Notes: a model not told the origin generated them from the sequence alone. A stretch of 64,000 nucleotides of DNA from an uncultured Clostridia bacterium (GCA_934133165.1 CAKPAW010000007.1:1-64000), one strand, 5' to 3'; shown: positions 9,033 through 17,930, counted from the first letter of the stretch. Numbers and translations: made by a program.

Positions 9033-9077
9033 AAAATAAAGTATATAATAATTGATTTATTATGTACTTTATTTTTT
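9033..9077 (+). terminator. terminator after the GyrI-like gene
   Basis: AAAATAAAGTA pairs with TACTTTATTTT around an A/T-rich inner stem, followed by TTTT. Confidence 0.65.
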
Positions 9078-9137
9078 TATTTATATATGATAGAATGACA
9101 AAAAATGATAATATATGGAAAACAAAGAGGAAATATT

Positions 9138-9306
9138 ATGAATAAACCAATTATTGGCATTTTGTGAAGATGGTTATCCAGATGTTATTGAATCTAAAGA
9201 CAAAAAGTTTTACATAGGAGTAGGGTTTCATCCTGAAAGCTTATATACAAAAGACAAAAACATGAATGAAATATTTAAAGAATTTATAAATATATGTAAG
9301 AAATGA
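9138..9306 (+). pseudogene. peptidase C26 / glutamine amidotransferase remnant
   Basis: The first codons read MNKPIIGIL, the typical start of gamma-glutamyl-GABA hydrolase-like class I amidotransferases, then stop. A shifted frame reads EDGYPDVIES, then GVGFHPES and a normal C-terminal tail ending at 9306; the HPE is the end of the catalytic triad. The roughly 170 residues between, including the nucleophile Cys, are deleted. It fills most of the 310-base gap between the flanking genes. Confidence 0.7.
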
Positions 9307-9315
9307 GAGGTTAAA

Positions 9316-9876
9316 ATGGAATTAGAAGAAACAATAAAAAATAGAAGAAGTATTAGAAAATATACAAATGAAGATGTACCAAATGAACTAATAGAAGAGC
9401 TAATAGAGTGTGCAAGATTAGCACCATCAGCTAAAAATAGACAACCTTGGAAATTTTTAATAGTAAAAAGTAGTACGAAAGATAAAATTGCAGATATTAT
9501 GATAAAAAATGAGGAAGATTCAAAGGAAAGGTTAGAAAATCAGATATGTAACGCTAATAGTAGTGTTATAACAACAGCAAAAATAATAAAAGAAGCACCT
9601 ATATTAATATTAGTTTTTAAAGAACATGAAGATAATTGGATTATAGGAGATACACTTTCAATAGGAGGAGCTATAGAAAATATTTGCTTAAGAGCAACAG
9701 ATTTAGGATTAGGCTCACTTTGGATAAGAGATACAACATATACAGAGAAAGAAATAGCAAAATTAGTAGGATACGAAAGCATGGAATTAGTTTCAGCGAT
9801 TTCTATCGGTTATCCAAATCAAACTCCTAAACAAAGACCTAGAAAAGATATAAAAGAAATTTTAGAGTGGTATTAA
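9316..9876 (+). CDS. nitroreductase family protein
   Basis: A 186-residue FMN-dependent nitroreductase-fold oxidoreductase. The start RRSIRKYTNEDV and ARLAPSAKNRQPWKF are the flavin-phosphate binding signature, and GGAIENICLRATDLGLGSLW is the conserved core helix. The end GYPNQTPKQRPRK is also typical. Electron acceptor is unknown. It may be read with the following yjjX gene 54 bases away. Confidence 0.9.
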   Translation: MELEETIKNRRSIRKYTNEDVPNELIEELIECARLAPSAKNRQPWKFLIVKSSTKDKIADIMIKNEEDSKERLENQICNANSSVITTAKIIKEAPILILVFKEHEDNWIIGDTLSIGGAIENICLRATDLGLGSLWIRDTTYTEKEIAKLVGYESMELVSAISIGYPNQTPKQRPRKDIKEILEWY

Positions 9877-9930
9877 AATAGAAAATAAAAATTATATATG
9901 TAGATAAAATATAAAGGAGATATAGAGAAA

Positions 9931-10461
9931 ATGAGGATATTAATTGGAACAAAAAATCCAGGTAAAATAGAAGGAGCAAAACAAGCATTTGAAAAATTTT
10001 TTGAGAATGTTGAAATAAAAGGAGTTCCAGTAAGTTCAAATGTGGGAGATCAACCAATAAACGAAGAAATACTTCAAGGAGCAAAAAATAGAGTAAAAAA
10101 TCTAAAAGAATATGCAATAAATAATAAGATAGAAGCGGATTTTTATATTTCAAGTGAAGCAGGAATTACAAATCTTTTAGGAGAGTGGATTGATATAAAT
10201 GCAGTAGTTATAGAAGATTCAAAAGGATTTCAAAGTGTAGGGACAAGTCAAGGTTTTCCTATTCCAGACAAGTACATAGATGAGATAAAAGAAACTGAAC
10301 TTGGAAAAGTTATGGATAAAATATTTAGTGAAAAAGGTCTTAATAAAGGAAAAGGTGGAATTAGTTTTTTAACCAAAAATGAAGTATCAAGAATAGATTT
10401 AACAAGAAATGCATTTATTATGGCTTTGACAAGTCACATTAATGGAGATTTATGGAGATAG
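9931..10461 (+). CDS. yjjX: inosine/xanthosine triphosphatase (DUF84)
   Basis: A 176-residue YjjX-type non-canonical purine NTPase that removes ITP and XTP from the nucleotide pool. The start IGTKNPGKIEGAKQAF, the QPINEEILQGAKNR block, SSEAGI and the late LTRNAFIMAL are family hallmarks. It is one of four pool-cleaning enzymes in or near this stretch (Nudix 28, this gene, HAM1-like 11096, Nudix 12742). AAGGAG lies 12-13 bases before the ATG, a rather long spacing. Confidence 0.85.
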   Translation: MRILIGTKNPGKIEGAKQAFEKFFENVEIKGVPVSSNVGDQPINEEILQGAKNRVKNLKEYAINNKIEADFYISSEAGITNLLGEWIDINAVVIEDSKGFQSVGTSQGFPIPDKYIDEIKETELGKVMDKIFSEKGLNKGKGGISFLTKNEVSRIDLTRNAFIMALTSHINGDLWR

Positions 10462-10479
10462 CTAAACAAGTAGAATTGG

Positions 10480-10502
10480 AAATATAGATACTATATTTTT
10501 AT
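10480..10502 (+). terminator. small terminator after yjjX
   Basis: AAATATAG and CTATATTT with a 3-base loop, then TT. It overlaps a possible promoter (TTGGAA, 18 bases, TATAAT at 10500) of the next gene. Confidence 0.4.
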
Positions 10503-10535
10503 AATGATGACTAAAAAATAAAAAGAGGTGGAAAA

Positions 10536-11012
10536 ATGAGCAAAGTTGCCAATATGCTTAACATGTTACAAATACTTAAAGACGGAAAAATACATAGTAT
10601 TCAAAATTTATCTGAAAAATTAGAAATATCCGAAAGAATGGTAAGGCAATATAAACTAGAATTAGAACAAGCAGGAATATATTTAAAATCAACAACTGGA
10701 AAATATGGTGGATATATGTTAGAAAACGAAAGTGACTTTTTAAAATTAGAAGATACTATAAAAGAAGAAATGTATATAATAATGAAAAAAGCAATTAAAG
10801 AAAAAAAGAAAATAGAAATTAAGTATAAATCCATAAACTCTGGTGTTACAAAAAGAATAATACATCCAGCAGAACTTTTTTGCTATATTAACAAGTGGTA
10901 TGTGGCAGCATTTTGTGAATTAAAACAAGAAATAAGGTTGTTTAAATTGGAAGATATTTTAGAATATAAAGTTTTACAAGATAAATATGACGAAATTTTA
11001 ATAAAAAAATAA
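10536..11012 (+). CDS. compact HTH-WYL transcriptional regulator
   Basis: A 158-residue regulator. Residues 8-60 form an HTH_11-type winged helix (LQILKDGKIHSIQNLSEKL...ISERMVRQYKLEL). Residues 85-155 are a short WYL-type ligand domain with IEIKYKSINSG, HPAELFCYINKWYVAAFC and a final FKLEDI. WYL proteins usually exceed 300 residues and carry a WCX tail that is absent here. The ligand of WYL domains is often a nucleotide or nucleic acid, which fits a neighbourhood of nucleotide enzymes, but that link is inference. Confidence 0.8.
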   Translation: MSKVANMLNMLQILKDGKIHSIQNLSEKLEISERMVRQYKLELEQAGIYLKSTTGKYGGYMLENESDFLKLEDTIKEEMYIIMKKAIKEKKKIEIKYKSINSGVTKRIIHPAELFCYINKWYVAAFCELKQEIRLFKLEDILEYKVLQDKYDEILIKK

Positions 11013-11095
11013 TTGTGACATAAATATTTCCTCAATATATGATAAAATCTTCATAAATGATTTAAAAGAAAAAAGTATATTGTAAGGAGAAAAAA

Positions 11096-11680
11096 ATGGA
11101 AGAAGTAATATTTGTAACACATAACAAAGGGAAAATAGAGTCAGCTAAAAGGCAATTAGAGCAAGTAAATTTTAAAATATTTGAATATGAATTAGAAGAA
11201 CCAAGAAGTGATGATATTAAATACATATCAAAATATAAAGTAATGGAAGCATATAAATTAGTAAATAAGCCTTGTATTTCATTAGATTGTGGATTTTGGA
11301 TAGATGAATTAAATGGTTTTCCAAGAGCATTTGTAAATTTTGCACTAGAAACAATAGGATTAGATGGAATACTAAAACTTATGGAAGGAAAAGAAAATAG
11401 AAAGTGTAGATTCACAGAATGCTTATCATATTATGATGGAAAAGAATTATATCAATTCATGGGAAAAGATGAAGGAACATTAGCAGAAAAAATATTAGGG
11501 AATGATACAGATAAAAAGTGGTCAGATTTGTGGTACATATATAAACCTTTTGGCTATGAAAAAACTTTAGCACAAATGACAGATGAAGAAAGATTAAACA
11601 GAATAAAATATGAATCTGTAGATGCAATGAGAGAATTTGCTAAATGGTATAAAGAAAATTATAAGATTATCATTGAATAA
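11096..11680 (+). CDS. HAM1/RdgB-like purine NTP pyrophosphatase
   Basis: A 194-residue protein of the HAM1 (ITPase) fold. The N-terminal VTHNKGKIESAKRQL is the nucleotide-binding motif, followed by SLDCGFWIDELNGFPRAF (family SGLxVDxLxGxPG) and CRFTECLSYYDG. The departures from the RdgB consensus (DCGFWI instead of DSGLEV, PRAF instead of PGVY) place it in a divergent subgroup. GTAAGGAG precedes the ATG and a strong terminator follows. Confidence 0.8.
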   Translation: MEEVIFVTHNKGKIESAKRQLEQVNFKIFEYELEEPRSDDIKYISKYKVMEAYKLVNKPCISLDCGFWIDELNGFPRAFVNFALETIGLDGILKLMEGKENRKCRFTECLSYYDGKELYQFMGKDEGTLAEKILGNDTDKKWSDLWYIYKPFGYEKTLAQMTDEERLNRIKYESVDAMREFAKWYKENYKIIIE

Positions 11681-11685
11681 TAATA

Positions 11686-11735
11686 AAAAGTTATAGCACG
11701 GAAAATTTAATGAAAGCCGTGCTATAACTTTTTTT
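11686..11735 (+). terminator. strong terminator
   Basis: AAAGTTATAGCACGG pairs perfectly with CCGTGCTATAACTTT, followed by five T. Confidence 0.9.
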
Positions 11736-11821
11736 AAAGAAAATATAATTTGACTCCTAAAAAAATATTGATAGGAAGGAAATAATATGATATAACATAA
11801 GAAAAAATATATAAGGAATGA

Positions 11822-12565
11822 ATGAAAATGGAAACAATAAAAAATTTTTTTAGTAATCAGTGGGTGATAAATATTGGAACAGGATTAATAGTATATATTG
11901 TTACAACTATTATTTCTAGAATAATTTTAAATAAAGCAACAAATAAAGAAAAGCAGAAGCAAATAGAAAATGCAAATAATGAAATAATTAGAATACTTAA
12001 GCCATATATTGTCGAAAAAAATATACTAAATAAAATGATTATAAGTTCAATTATAGAATCTGTTACTAGAAAATACAAATTATCTGTTAATGAAGTATTC
12101 AATGTTAAAGCAATTTGTGAAGAACTAACAAGGGAAATATTGGAAAGTTCCTATGTTGATAATGAAAATAAAAGGGAATATGTTTTATATTTAAAAGATA
12201 TAATAGAAGACTACAAAAGTATTGATGAATTTAATCAAAGTATTGGACAAATATCACAAAGTGAAAGTAAATTAAAGAATTATAGAAATATTTACTATTT
12301 AATAAGTTTGTGTATGATTAGTATAGTTTTAATTATTTCGATTTTTGTAACGGCATTTTCTGAAAAAGAATATAAATTTTGGTTTTCAATGTCTGAACCT
12401 GTAATGATAACAATGTTAATATTAATTGCAGAAATAGGGATGATGTTACCAGCGATGCTGATGATTCTAAAAAATAAAAGACATTCTACAAAATTTAATC
12501 ATAACATGATTGATATATATAATTCAATAGATAATGAACAATTAAAAACTAAAAAAAGATCATGA
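11822..12565 (+). CDS. membrane protein with fused phosphatase remnant at the C-terminus
   Basis: A 247-residue frame. Membrane segments are at about residues 14-35, 157-179 and 191-217, with a charged cytoplasmic domain of about 120 residues between the first two. I do not recognise the family. The last 28 codons (RHSTKFNHNMIDIYN... to the stop) are not its own: they match the N-terminal part of the histidine phosphatase remnant at 7982, and the stop arises from one extra A at 12551-12557. The natural protein probably ended near residue 219. ATGs at 11822 and 11828 both have weak ribosome sites. Confidence 0.65.
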   Translation: MKMETIKNFFSNQWVINIGTGLIVYIVTTIISRIILNKATNKEKQKQIENANNEIIRILKPYIVEKNILNKMIISSIIESVTRKYKLSVNEVFNVKAICEELTREILESSYVDNENKREYVLYLKDIIEDYKSIDEFNQSIGQISQSESKLKNYRNIYYLISLCMISIVLIISIFVTAFSEKEYKFWFSMSEPVMITMLILIAEIGMMLPAMLMILKNKRHSTKFNHNMIDIYNSIDNEQLKTKKRS

Positions 12566-12680
12566 GTGTCAATGGAGAAAAGAAAGCGAGTTACTGGATA
12601 AACAATAAGAATTTAAAAATATAAATGCTTTATATGGTAGTAACTATACAATCTGCTAAATATTTTATGAAAAAATAATA
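12479..12680 (+). pseudogene. histidine phosphatase remnant, second copy
   Basis: Begins at the RHS of the phosphatase pocket and continues out of frame past the membrane-protein stop; near 12631-12675 broken pieces read YGSNY and QSAKYFMKK, resembling the YSSN..R..QTAKYF block of the family. Shares 72 of 78 bases with 8015-8092. The start of the gene is lost by fusion to the upstream membrane gene. Confidence 0.6.
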
Positions 12681-12741
12681 TAAAATTTGAAGAGTAAAAA
12701 GTATAAGTAGAGAAGATATAATAATAGAAGGAAGAAGAAAA

Positions 12742-13296
12742 ATGAATTTAAGAGAACAAATTGAAAACTATAAACCATATAATGAACAAGAAGAAAATGA
12801 CAAAGAAATGATGTTACAATACATAGATACATTTAAAGATGTATTAACAAGAGAAAATAGAATGTGTCACTTTACAGCATCAAATTGGATAGTAAATAAA
12901 GAAAGAACAAAAGTGTTAATGATATATCACAATATATATAAATCTTGGGCTTGGACTGGTGGACATGCGGACGGAGATAGCGATTTATTACATGTAGCAT
13001 TAAAAGAAGCAAATGAAGAAACAAGTTTAAAGAATTTGAAAGTATTAAGTGATGGATTTTTTGGAATACAAATACTTACAGTAGATAGCCACGTAAAAAG
13101 AGGAAAATTTGTACCTTCTCATTTACATTTGGATTGTTGCTTTTTATTAGAGGCAGACGAAAATGAAGTCTTAAAAATAAAAGAAGATGAAAATAGTGGA
13201 GTTGAATGGGTAGATATAGATAAAGCAGACATAATTACAAATGAAGAAAAAATGAAACCTATTTATAGAAAATTAAATGAAAAATTAAAATTATAA
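12742..13296 (+). CDS. Nudix hydrolase, GGHADGD type
   Basis: A 184-residue Nudix protein. The box reads GGHADGDSDLLHVALKEANEETSL at about residues 72-95: the KEANEE metal site is kept, while the first Glu of the Nudix consensus is Ser, a change typical of a Firmicutes subgroup with the GGHADGD start. Residues 1-40 are acidic. The SHLHLDCCF segment before the final strand fits the fold. Substrate is unknown. AAGGAAGAAG lies before the ATG. Confidence 0.88.
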   Translation: MNLREQIENYKPYNEQEENDKEMMLQYIDTFKDVLTRENRMCHFTASNWIVNKERTKVLMIYHNIYKSWAWTGGHADGDSDLLHVALKEANEETSLKNLKVLSDGFFGIQILTVDSHVKRGKFVPSHLHLDCCFLLEADENEVLKIKEDENSGVEWVDIDKADIITNEEKMKPIYRKLNEKLKL

Positions 13297-13341
13297 TAGA
13301 TTTAAAAAATATAAATATACAAAAGAAAGGATTTGATTTTT

Positions 13342-14283
13342 ATGGAAAAGAAAATTGAGGAATTAAATGGTTTTAGGGATTTGAGGATAGTTGATAACTT
13401 TTATCAAACATCAAGCTTTTTCCCAATGCCAACAACAGAAATAGGAACATTAAGCGAATCTGGACAAACAAATATAGGTTCATATTCATTATGCTTCCCT
13501 TACTATATTGCAGGAAAGGATTATTATGCAATGGTACTTTGCTGTAGGAATAGCTCAAATACAGCAAAAAACATATTAAGGACAGGAAAATGCTCAATCA
13601 ATTTTATTACAGATAAAAGAAAATATTTTAAAGAAGCGGTTAGACTTGGCTACCCAGGAGAAACAACTGAAGAAAAAATGAAAGACTGCATATTTACATT
13701 AGTAGATGGAAAAAGAGCAAGAGAAAATCCTAATGAACAATTTCCTAAAATAATTAGTGAAGCATTCCAAGTATTTGAATGTACATGGGTAAAAGAATTA
13801 GATGGAGCCGAGAATGATACAGTACAAGAAGAATACTTGCCACCATATCATGACTTTAATGGAATTACAAGTAAGTTTGGTGCACATTTCATTTTAAAAA
13901 TAGATCACATTTTAATGAAACCAAAATATTATGATGCAATTGTAGACGGAGTAAATAGTAATTCATTTCCACAAGTACCAGTTGACTATGGATATCGTGA
14001 TAACAAGAATTTCTGGTACACAAGATTTAAAAGACCAATATCAGAACCAATTCCAGCAAGCAAAGGTATTAGTTTAGACACAGTAAAATATGCAGCTTCA
14101 AGAATAGATCCAGAAGTGAAATTTACAGATGAAGCATGTGCAAAATTAGTAAAAGTACCAAGAGTATTTTTAAGTACAGTTTTAAAAGGTTGTGTATCAT
14201 GGGCAAAAGAAAATAATGTTACATTAATAACAGAAAAAGAAATGGAAATAATACAAGATAAACGAAATAAAGAGAAAAAATAA
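13342..14283 (+). CDS. flavin reductase-like protein with PCP_red-like C-terminus
   Basis: A 313-residue protein. Residues 1-210 fit the FMN-binding flavin reductase-like split barrel (EIGTLSESGQTNIGSYSLCFP; CCRNSSNTAKNI; CSINFI). Residues 255-305 (DPEVKFTDEACAKL, VPRVFLSTVLKGC) resemble the small PCP_red helical domain known from protochlorophyllide reductase subunits and from scattered bacterial proteins. The ATG at 13342 lies 11 bases after GAAAGG; a TTG at 13333 is too close to that site. The substrate is unknown. A hairpin follows. Confidence 0.75.
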   Translation: MEKKIEELNGFRDLRIVDNFYQTSSFFPMPTTEIGTLSESGQTNIGSYSLCFPYYIAGKDYYAMVLCCRNSSNTAKNILRTGKCSINFITDKRKYFKEAVRLGYPGETTEEKMKDCIFTLVDGKRARENPNEQFPKIISEAFQVFECTWVKELDGAENDTVQEEYLPPYHDFNGITSKFGAHFILKIDHILMKPKYYDAIVDGVNSNSFPQVPVDYGYRDNKNFWYTRFKRPISEPIPASKGISLDTVKYAASRIDPEVKFTDEACAKLVKVPRVFLSTVLKGCVSWAKENNVTLITEKEMEIIQDKRNKEKK

Positions 14284-14295
14284 AAAAATTCAGAA

Positions 14296-14345
14296 GGGAC
14301 GCTCTTTGCTGACACAAAAAATGTCAAAAAAGAGCGTCCATTTTA
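14296..14345 (+). terminator. terminator with GGGACG-type hairpin
   Basis: GGACGCTCTTT pairs with AAGAGCGTCC, with an inner TGACA/TGTCA stem, followed by ATTTT. The GGGACG edge relates it to the dispersed repeat family. Confidence 0.75.
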
Positions 14346-14368
14346 AACTTTAAAAAAATTTTAATTTA

Positions 14369-14401
14369 GTCACTTACTTGTCACTTCAAATATTTTATAA
14401 T
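14369..14401 (+). promoter_or_regulatory. direct-repeat operator and -10 of the ABC operon
   Basis: GTCACTT occurs at 14369-14375 and again at 14380-14386, an 11-base period, and TATAAT follows at 14396-14401 without a good -35. This is the arrangement used by OmpR-family activators. The response regulator encoded downstream at 18011 is the obvious candidate. Confidence 0.5.
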
Positions 14402-14433
14402 ATCTTTAAAGTAAATAAAAAAGGAGAAAAAAT

Positions 14434-15105
14434 ATGGAAATATTAAGGGTTGAAAACTTATGCAAAGAATATGGAAAAGGTCAAACTAAAGTAACAGCTT
14501 TGGATAATGTGTCTTTTTCAGTAGAAAAGGGTGAATTTGTGGCAATAGTAGGTGCTTCAGGAAGTGGAAAATCTACATTACTACATTTACTAGGAGGAGT
14601 AGATAGACCAACTAGTGGAAAGGTATTTATAGAAGGAAAAGATATTTACAAATTAAATGATGATGGACTTGCAATTTTTAGAAGAAGACAAGTAGGACTA
14701 ATATATCAATTCTATAATTTGATTCCAATATTGAATGTAGAGGAAAATATAACATTACCATTAAGTTTAGATGGTAGAGAAGTAAATAAAGAAAAACTTA
14801 ATGAACTAATAAATCTTTTGGGGCTAAATGAAAGAAGAACACATCTTCCAAACGAACTATCTGGAGGACAACAACAAAGAACCTCAATAGGAAGAGCTTT
14901 AATAACAAATCCTGCAATAATTCTAGCAGATGAGCCAACAGGAAATTTAGACTCAAAATCAAGTGATGAAGTTGTAGCATTATTGAAAAAGTCTAACAAA
15001 GATTTTAAACAAACAATAATAATGATTACACATAACTTAGAAATTGCAAAAGTAGCAGATAGAATTATAACTATAGAAGACGGAAAGATAGTTAAGGAGG
15101 TATAA
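14434..15105 (+). CDS. ABC transporter ATP-binding protein (MacB/LolD type)
   Basis: A 223-residue ATPase for an FtsX-type permease. Walker A GASGSGKSTLL near residue 40, Q-loop IYQFYNLIPILNV, signature LSGGQQQRTSIGRAL, Walker B IILADEPTGNLDS and the switch ITHNLEIA are intact. The close fit to the MacB/LolD/BceA group indicates a peptide- or lipid-related mechanotransmission exporter, not a nutrient importer. AAAAGGAG precedes the ATG. Its stop is one base before the permease ATG, with the permease ribosome site inside its last codons. Confidence 0.93.
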   Translation: MEILRVENLCKEYGKGQTKVTALDNVSFSVEKGEFVAIVGASGSGKSTLLHLLGGVDRPTSGKVFIEGKDIYKLNDDGLAIFRRRQVGLIYQFYNLIPILNVEENITLPLSLDGREVNKEKLNELINLLGLNERRTHLPNELSGGQQQRTSIGRALITNPAIILADEPTGNLDSKSSDEVVALLKKSNKDFKQTIIMITHNLEIAKVADRIITIEDGKIVKEV

Positions 15106-15106
15106 T

Positions 15107-17737
15107 ATGAATTTATTAAACAAATTAACTGCTAAAAGCTTAAAATTAAACAAGAAAAGAACAATAGTTACAATAATAGGAATAATACTATCTGTAGCGT
15201 TAATCACAGCAGTAGCATCTATGGCTGTAAGTTTTAAAGAAAGTTATATAAAGTTTGAAAAAACTAATAGAGGGGATTATCATTATGCATTTTTAGATGT
15301 AAAAGCAGAAGAATTAGCAGATTTTAAAAATAATAGAGCAATAGAAAAAAATTATTTAACAAAACAACTTGGATATGCAAAAATAGAAGAAAGTAAAAAT
15401 GAATATAAACCGTATGCCTTCATAATGGAAATGGATAAACAAGCATTAGAAAGTTTAGGAATAAAATTAGTAGAAGGAAAAATGCCGGAAAATTCAAACG
15501 AGATAGTAATTCCTACAAGCCTAAAAACCAATGGAAGAGTAGATTACAAAGTGGGAGATATTATAACACTAAACATAGGAAACAGAGTAACAGATGGATA
15601 TAAGCTTACACAAATGAATCCGTATAATGGAGAAGAAACTTTTGAGGCAAGTAAAACAAAAACTTATAAAATAGTAGGAAGAGTAGAACGACTTAGCTAT
15701 GGAATAGAGCCATATACAGCACCGGGATATACCTTTATAACATTAATTGATAACAATAATTCTGAAGGAATTTATAATGTATATGCAAGATATACAAAAA
15801 ACGGATTAGAAAACGAATATAAAGTAACAGCAAATATACTAGGAATAAAAGAAAAAATATATGAAAAAACAAAGGGCGGAATTGTTGTTGCAGATCAAAA
15901 TGAAGAAAAAGAAATTGTAGAGGAACTTGAAAAAGCAAAATACAATATTGATATAAATAAGACTTTAATAGAATTAGAAACATTAAGTTTTAGTGAAAGT
16001 ACTATGAAAGTATTATATTCTACAGCAGGAGTTGTAGTTGCAATTATAATAGTTACATCAGTATTTTGCATAAAAAATAGTTTTGATATATCAATAACAG
16101 AAAAAATAAAACAATACGGCATGCTTGCAAGTATAGGAGCAACTAAAAAACAAATAAAGAAAAATGTGTATTTTGAAGCTTTAATATTAGGATTAATAGG
16201 AATACCATTAGGAATTTTAAGTGGATTGCTGGCTACGTTCATTTTAATACAAATTTCAAATGCTTTATTAAAAGGCATGATGAACATGGAATTAATATTT
16301 AGCACTTCAACTTTAGCAATATTAATATCCGTATTGCTAGGAAGTATAACAATATATTTTTCAGCAAGAAAAAGTGCAAAAAGAGCATCAAAAACAAGTC
16401 CAATATCTGCAATTAGAAGTAATGAAGACATAAAAATAAAAGCTAAAAAAGTAAAAAGTCCTAAAATAATAAATAAAATATTTGGAATTGGTGGAGAAAT
16501 TTCATACAAAAATTTAAAAAGAAATAAAAAGAAATATAGAACAACAGTAGTTTCAATAATTGTTTGTACATCAGTATTTATAGCGTTATATTCTTTTATG
16601 AGATTAGGTTATAGAATGATAGAAATTCATTATGGAAAACAAGAATATAATATTAGCGTATACTTAGATGAAGAAAACGAAGATAATGAAGAAATGACAA
16701 AAGAAATAGCTTCATTAGAAGACATAGACAGAATAGCTATAGAAAAATCAGGAATATATAGGATTAAAGCACCAAAATATACAGAAAAATTTATTAAATA
16801 TGAAGGAATAGAAAACAGAGAAGAAGAAAATGGAATTACAGTTATAAGTCTTGGTAAGCAAGAATATGAAAATTACTTAAAGAAATTAAATTTAAAATAT
16901 GAAGATGTAAAAGACAAAGCAATATTAATAAATAATAGTTTTGCACAAGTATATGACAAGGAAAATGAAATATTTGTACAAGAAGAAATAGAGATATACA
17001 CATATAAAGCTGGAGATATATTAAAGGGAAACATAATAGAACTGGATGCCTCAGGAATAAATGTAGCACAATATATAGAAAAAAACTTAGAAATTGCAAA
17101 AACAACAAATATAAGACCATTAGGGTTAGAAAATGTAGTAGGAACAGCATATATAATTGTAAGTGACGAAAATATGGATAACTTTATTCCAAGAAAAAAT
17201 AGAACAATATATATAAATTCATCAAATCCAGAGAATCTTCAAGATAAAATAGAAAAAATAGTAGAAGGACAAACTTATGATTTATTTAATGGTGCAAAAG
17301 AAGAAAAAAATATGAAATCAATGTATGCCCTAATTCAAATATTCCTATATGGATTTATAATAGTAATAGCATTAATAGGAATAACAAATATATTTAATAC
17401 AATAACAACAAATATGGAACTTAGAAGTAGAGAATTTGCGATGTTAAAAAGTATAGGAATGACCAAAAAAGAATTTAATAGAATGGTACGTTTAGAAAGT
17501 TTATTCTATGGAACAAAATCATTACTAATAGGAATACCTATTGGAATAGGATTATCATACTTAATATATAAAGCATTAACAGCAGGTTTAGTAGTAATAA
17601 AATACGAAGTGCCAGTAGTAGGAATACTAATTAGCATAATAGCAGTATTTGCTCTAATATTCTGCATAATGAAATATTCAATAAACAAAATAAATAAGCA
17701 AAACACAATAGAAACAATAAGAAACGAAAATATATAA
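15107..17737 (+). CDS. ABC transporter permease with two FtsX domains
   Basis: An 876-residue permease. One membrane segment at about 18-42, an extracellular domain of about 250 residues, then three segments (about 300-325, 350-380, 395-420) form the first FtsX unit; a segment near 478-500, a second external domain and three segments (about 745-770, 795-820, 838-860) form the second. The cytoplasmic GMLASIGATKKQI and AMLKSIGMTKKEF loops are the FtsX coupling motifs. Duplicated permeases of this type, next to a two-component system, handle antimicrobial peptides or lipoproteins. AAGGAGG is at an ideal distance. Confidence 0.9.
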   Translation: MNLLNKLTAKSLKLNKKRTIVTIIGIILSVALITAVASMAVSFKESYIKFEKTNRGDYHYAFLDVKAEELADFKNNRAIEKNYLTKQLGYAKIEESKNEYKPYAFIMEMDKQALESLGIKLVEGKMPENSNEIVIPTSLKTNGRVDYKVGDIITLNIGNRVTDGYKLTQMNPYNGEETFEASKTKTYKIVGRVERLSYGIEPYTAPGYTFITLIDNNNSEGIYNVYARYTKNGLENEYKVTANILGIKEKIYEKTKGGIVVADQNEEKEIVEELEKAKYNIDINKTLIELETLSFSESTMKVLYSTAGVVVAIIIVTSVFCIKNSFDISITEKIKQYGMLASIGATKKQIKKNVYFEALILGLIGIPLGILSGLLATFILIQISNALLKGMMNMELIFSTSTLAILISVLLGSITIYFSARKSAKRASKTSPISAIRSNEDIKIKAKKVKSPKIINKIFGIGGEISYKNLKRNKKKYRTTVVSIIVCTSVFIALYSFMRLGYRMIEIHYGKQEYNISVYLDEENEDNEEMTKEIASLEDIDRIAIEKSGIYRIKAPKYTEKFIKYEGIENREEENGITVISLGKQEYENYLKKLNLKYEDVKDKAILINNSFAQVYDKENEIFVQEEIEIYTYKAGDILKGNIIELDASGINVAQYIEKNLEIAKTTNIRPLGLENVVGTAYIIVSDENMDNFIPRKNRTIYINSSNPENLQDKIEKIVEGQTYDLFNGAKEEKNMKSMYALIQIFLYGFIIVIALIGITNIFNTITTNMELRSREFAMLKSIGMTKKEFNRMVRLESLFYGTKSLLIGIPIGIGLSYLIYKALTAGLVVIKYEVPVVGILISIIAVFALIFCIMKYSINKINKQNTIETIRNENI

Positions 17738-17745
17738 AAGACTAT

Positions 17746-17791
17746 TACCATTTGGGACGTTTCCATTTGGTTAATCTGTCCCTTTTGGGTA
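17746..17791. repeat. GGGACG-core hairpin repeat, copy 2
   Basis: Arms TACCA and TGGGTA around GGGACGTTTCC...GGTTAATCTGTCCC, nearly the same as copy 1. Confidence 0.8.
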
Positions 17792-17816
17792 CCTTATTTG
17801 TTATAAAACGCTATTT

Positions 17817-17855
17817 AGGACGTTTCCTTTTGCGTCATATGTCCCTTTTGCGTCA
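17817..17855. repeat. GGGACG-core repeat, copy 3
   Basis: AGGACGTTT is followed by CCTTTTGCGTCA twice (17825-17836 and 17844-17855) with TATGT between. The GCGTCA arm is the one used in copies 4 and 7. Lies 25 bases after copy 2. Confidence 0.75.
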
Positions 17856-17882
17856 CAAAATTTATAATATTCTACCAAAAGA

Positions 17883-17930
17883 AGAGGTATGAAAACTTTG
17901 AAAAGATATTGCTCATGCCTCTTTAATTTT
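17883..17930 (+). terminator. terminator between ABC operon and regulator genes
   Basis: AGAGGTATGA and TCATGCCTCT form the stem, followed by TTAATTTT. It is the last element before the promoter of the response regulator. Confidence 0.75.
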
